Part shown: piece by piece, positions 19,897 to 20,148 of the stretch
How the letters are laid out: each line of letters starts with the position of its first letter
Numbering within the stretch: position 1 is the stretch's first letter
DNA from: a virus
Reading direction: 5' to 3' (one strand)
DNA: 20,148 bases
Virus record (IMG/VR): IMGVR_UViG_3300028920_000618
Location: 1-20,148 of that record
The notes under the pieces: model-generated
Databases searched by the model: none
What the model was told of the DNA's origin: nothing
Seen by the model: only the letters and a program-made list of their open reading frames with translations
Made by a program: the position numbers and the translations under genes

Positions 19897-19961
19897 CTTA
19901 ACGCAAAAAGTACTGCTCTCCTAAAGCAGGAATGGAGGTTGGATTCCTCCTTGGGGTACCA
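19887..19961 (+). tRNA. tRNA-Arg(CCU)
   Basis: Acceptor ACCCCAA/TTGGGGT, anticodon stem CTGCT/AGCAG, loop CTCCTAA (CCT), T-loop TTGGATT with G at the usual C56, A73 and CCA. D-stem ACTT/AAGT. It overlaps the stop of the inserted gene by ten bases. Confidence 0.88.
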
Positions 19962-19966
19962 AATAT

Positions 19967-20041
19967 GCTCGTATAGCACAATGGATAGTGCCCTGGATTT
20001 CTAATCCAGTCATCTAGGTTCAATTCCTAGTACGAGTACCA
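19967..20041 (+). tRNA. tRNA-Arg(UCU)
   Basis: Acceptor GCTCGTA/TACGAGT with G1-U72, anticodon stem CTGGA/TCCAG, loop TTTCTAA (TCT), T-stem CTAGG/CCTAG, A73 and CCA. Confidence 0.94.
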
Positions 20042-20046
20042 CATAT

Positions 20047-20120
20047 TCCAGTATGGTGTAATGGTAACATAAACGGCTGTTAACCGTTAGATCTTGGTCC
20101 GATTCCAAGTACTGGAGCCA
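20047..20120 (+). tRNA. tRNA-Asn(GUU)
   Basis: Acceptor TCCAGTA/TACTGGA, anticodon stem AACGG/CCGTT, loop CTGTTAA (GTT), T-loop TCCGATT, G73 (Asn discriminator) and CCA. Confidence 0.93.
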
Positions 20121-20127
20121 AATACTA

Positions 20128-20148
20128 GCCGCCTTAGTCTAATGGTAG
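20128..20148 (+). tRNA. Partial tRNA at the right edge
   Basis: GCCGCCT, TA, then GTCTAATGGTAG has the shape of an acceptor 5' strand and D-arm, and it follows the Asn tRNA by seven bases. The anticodon lies outside the window. Confidence 0.6.

Overview
This window looks like part of a large, low-GC genome of a tailed double-stranded DNA phage with a bacterial host. It has tightly overlapping gene blocks with no host housekeeping genes, a complete phage-type replication and recombination operon, a phage-borne tmRNA, a cluster of at least 24 tRNA genes with encoded CCA ends, HNH homing-endonuclease genes inside that cluster, and small genes without obvious relatives. The translation code is standard. 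Shine-Dalgarno sites (AGGAGG) and sigma70-like promoters (TTGACA, 16-17 bases, TATAAT) indicate that the host's ordinary transcription and translation machinery is used. The host cannot be named from this sequence.

Left block (1-11836, all minus strand). One operon reads leftward from a promoter at 11855-11883. In transcription order it carries a DnaD/lambda-O-like replication initiator with an internal iteron-like repeat array (a possible origin), RecA, a Vsr-like small endonuclease, a helical hypothetical protein, a DnaB-type helicase, a DnaG-type primase, SSB, a RuvC-like resolvase, a Cas4/AddB-like Fe-S exonuclease, an Sm-like small protein, and three GT-B glycosyltransferases, the last running off the left edge. 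Most genes overlap or abut, often as TAATG.

Centre (11837-13463, plus strand). A divergent promoter drives a tmRNA (11951-12292) with tag reading frame ANAELKMAA. It is followed by a two-codon minigene-like site (ATG-TTG-TAA with a strong Shine-Dalgarno), a small basic protein, a strongly promoted structured leader RNA (12658-12829) with competing pairings, a zinc-ribbon peptide and a membrane-anchored small protein.

Right-centre (13464-16590, plus strand). An initiator-like Met tRNA is followed by a PD-(D/E)XK nuclease, a calcineurin-like phosphoesterase, and a second PD-(D/E)XK protein overlapping a D12-class (Dam-like) adenine methyltransferase, which resembles a restriction-modification pair. 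Then comes a leader with a clear terminator/antiterminator layout (16226-16377) ahead of a 65-residue basic protein.

Right block (16636-20148, plus strand). This is the tRNA array. It includes two Leu-anticodon tRNAs without the long variable arm, a Lys(UUU) tRNA that has a long variable arm, a 42-base tRNA-like minihelix ending in ACCA, and three inserted DNA-binding/HNH genes. Two of these end inside the next tRNA gene. Together the tmRNA, minigene, non-standard tRNAs and attenuator-like leaders suggest a phage module for controlling and protecting translation, beside the replication module.
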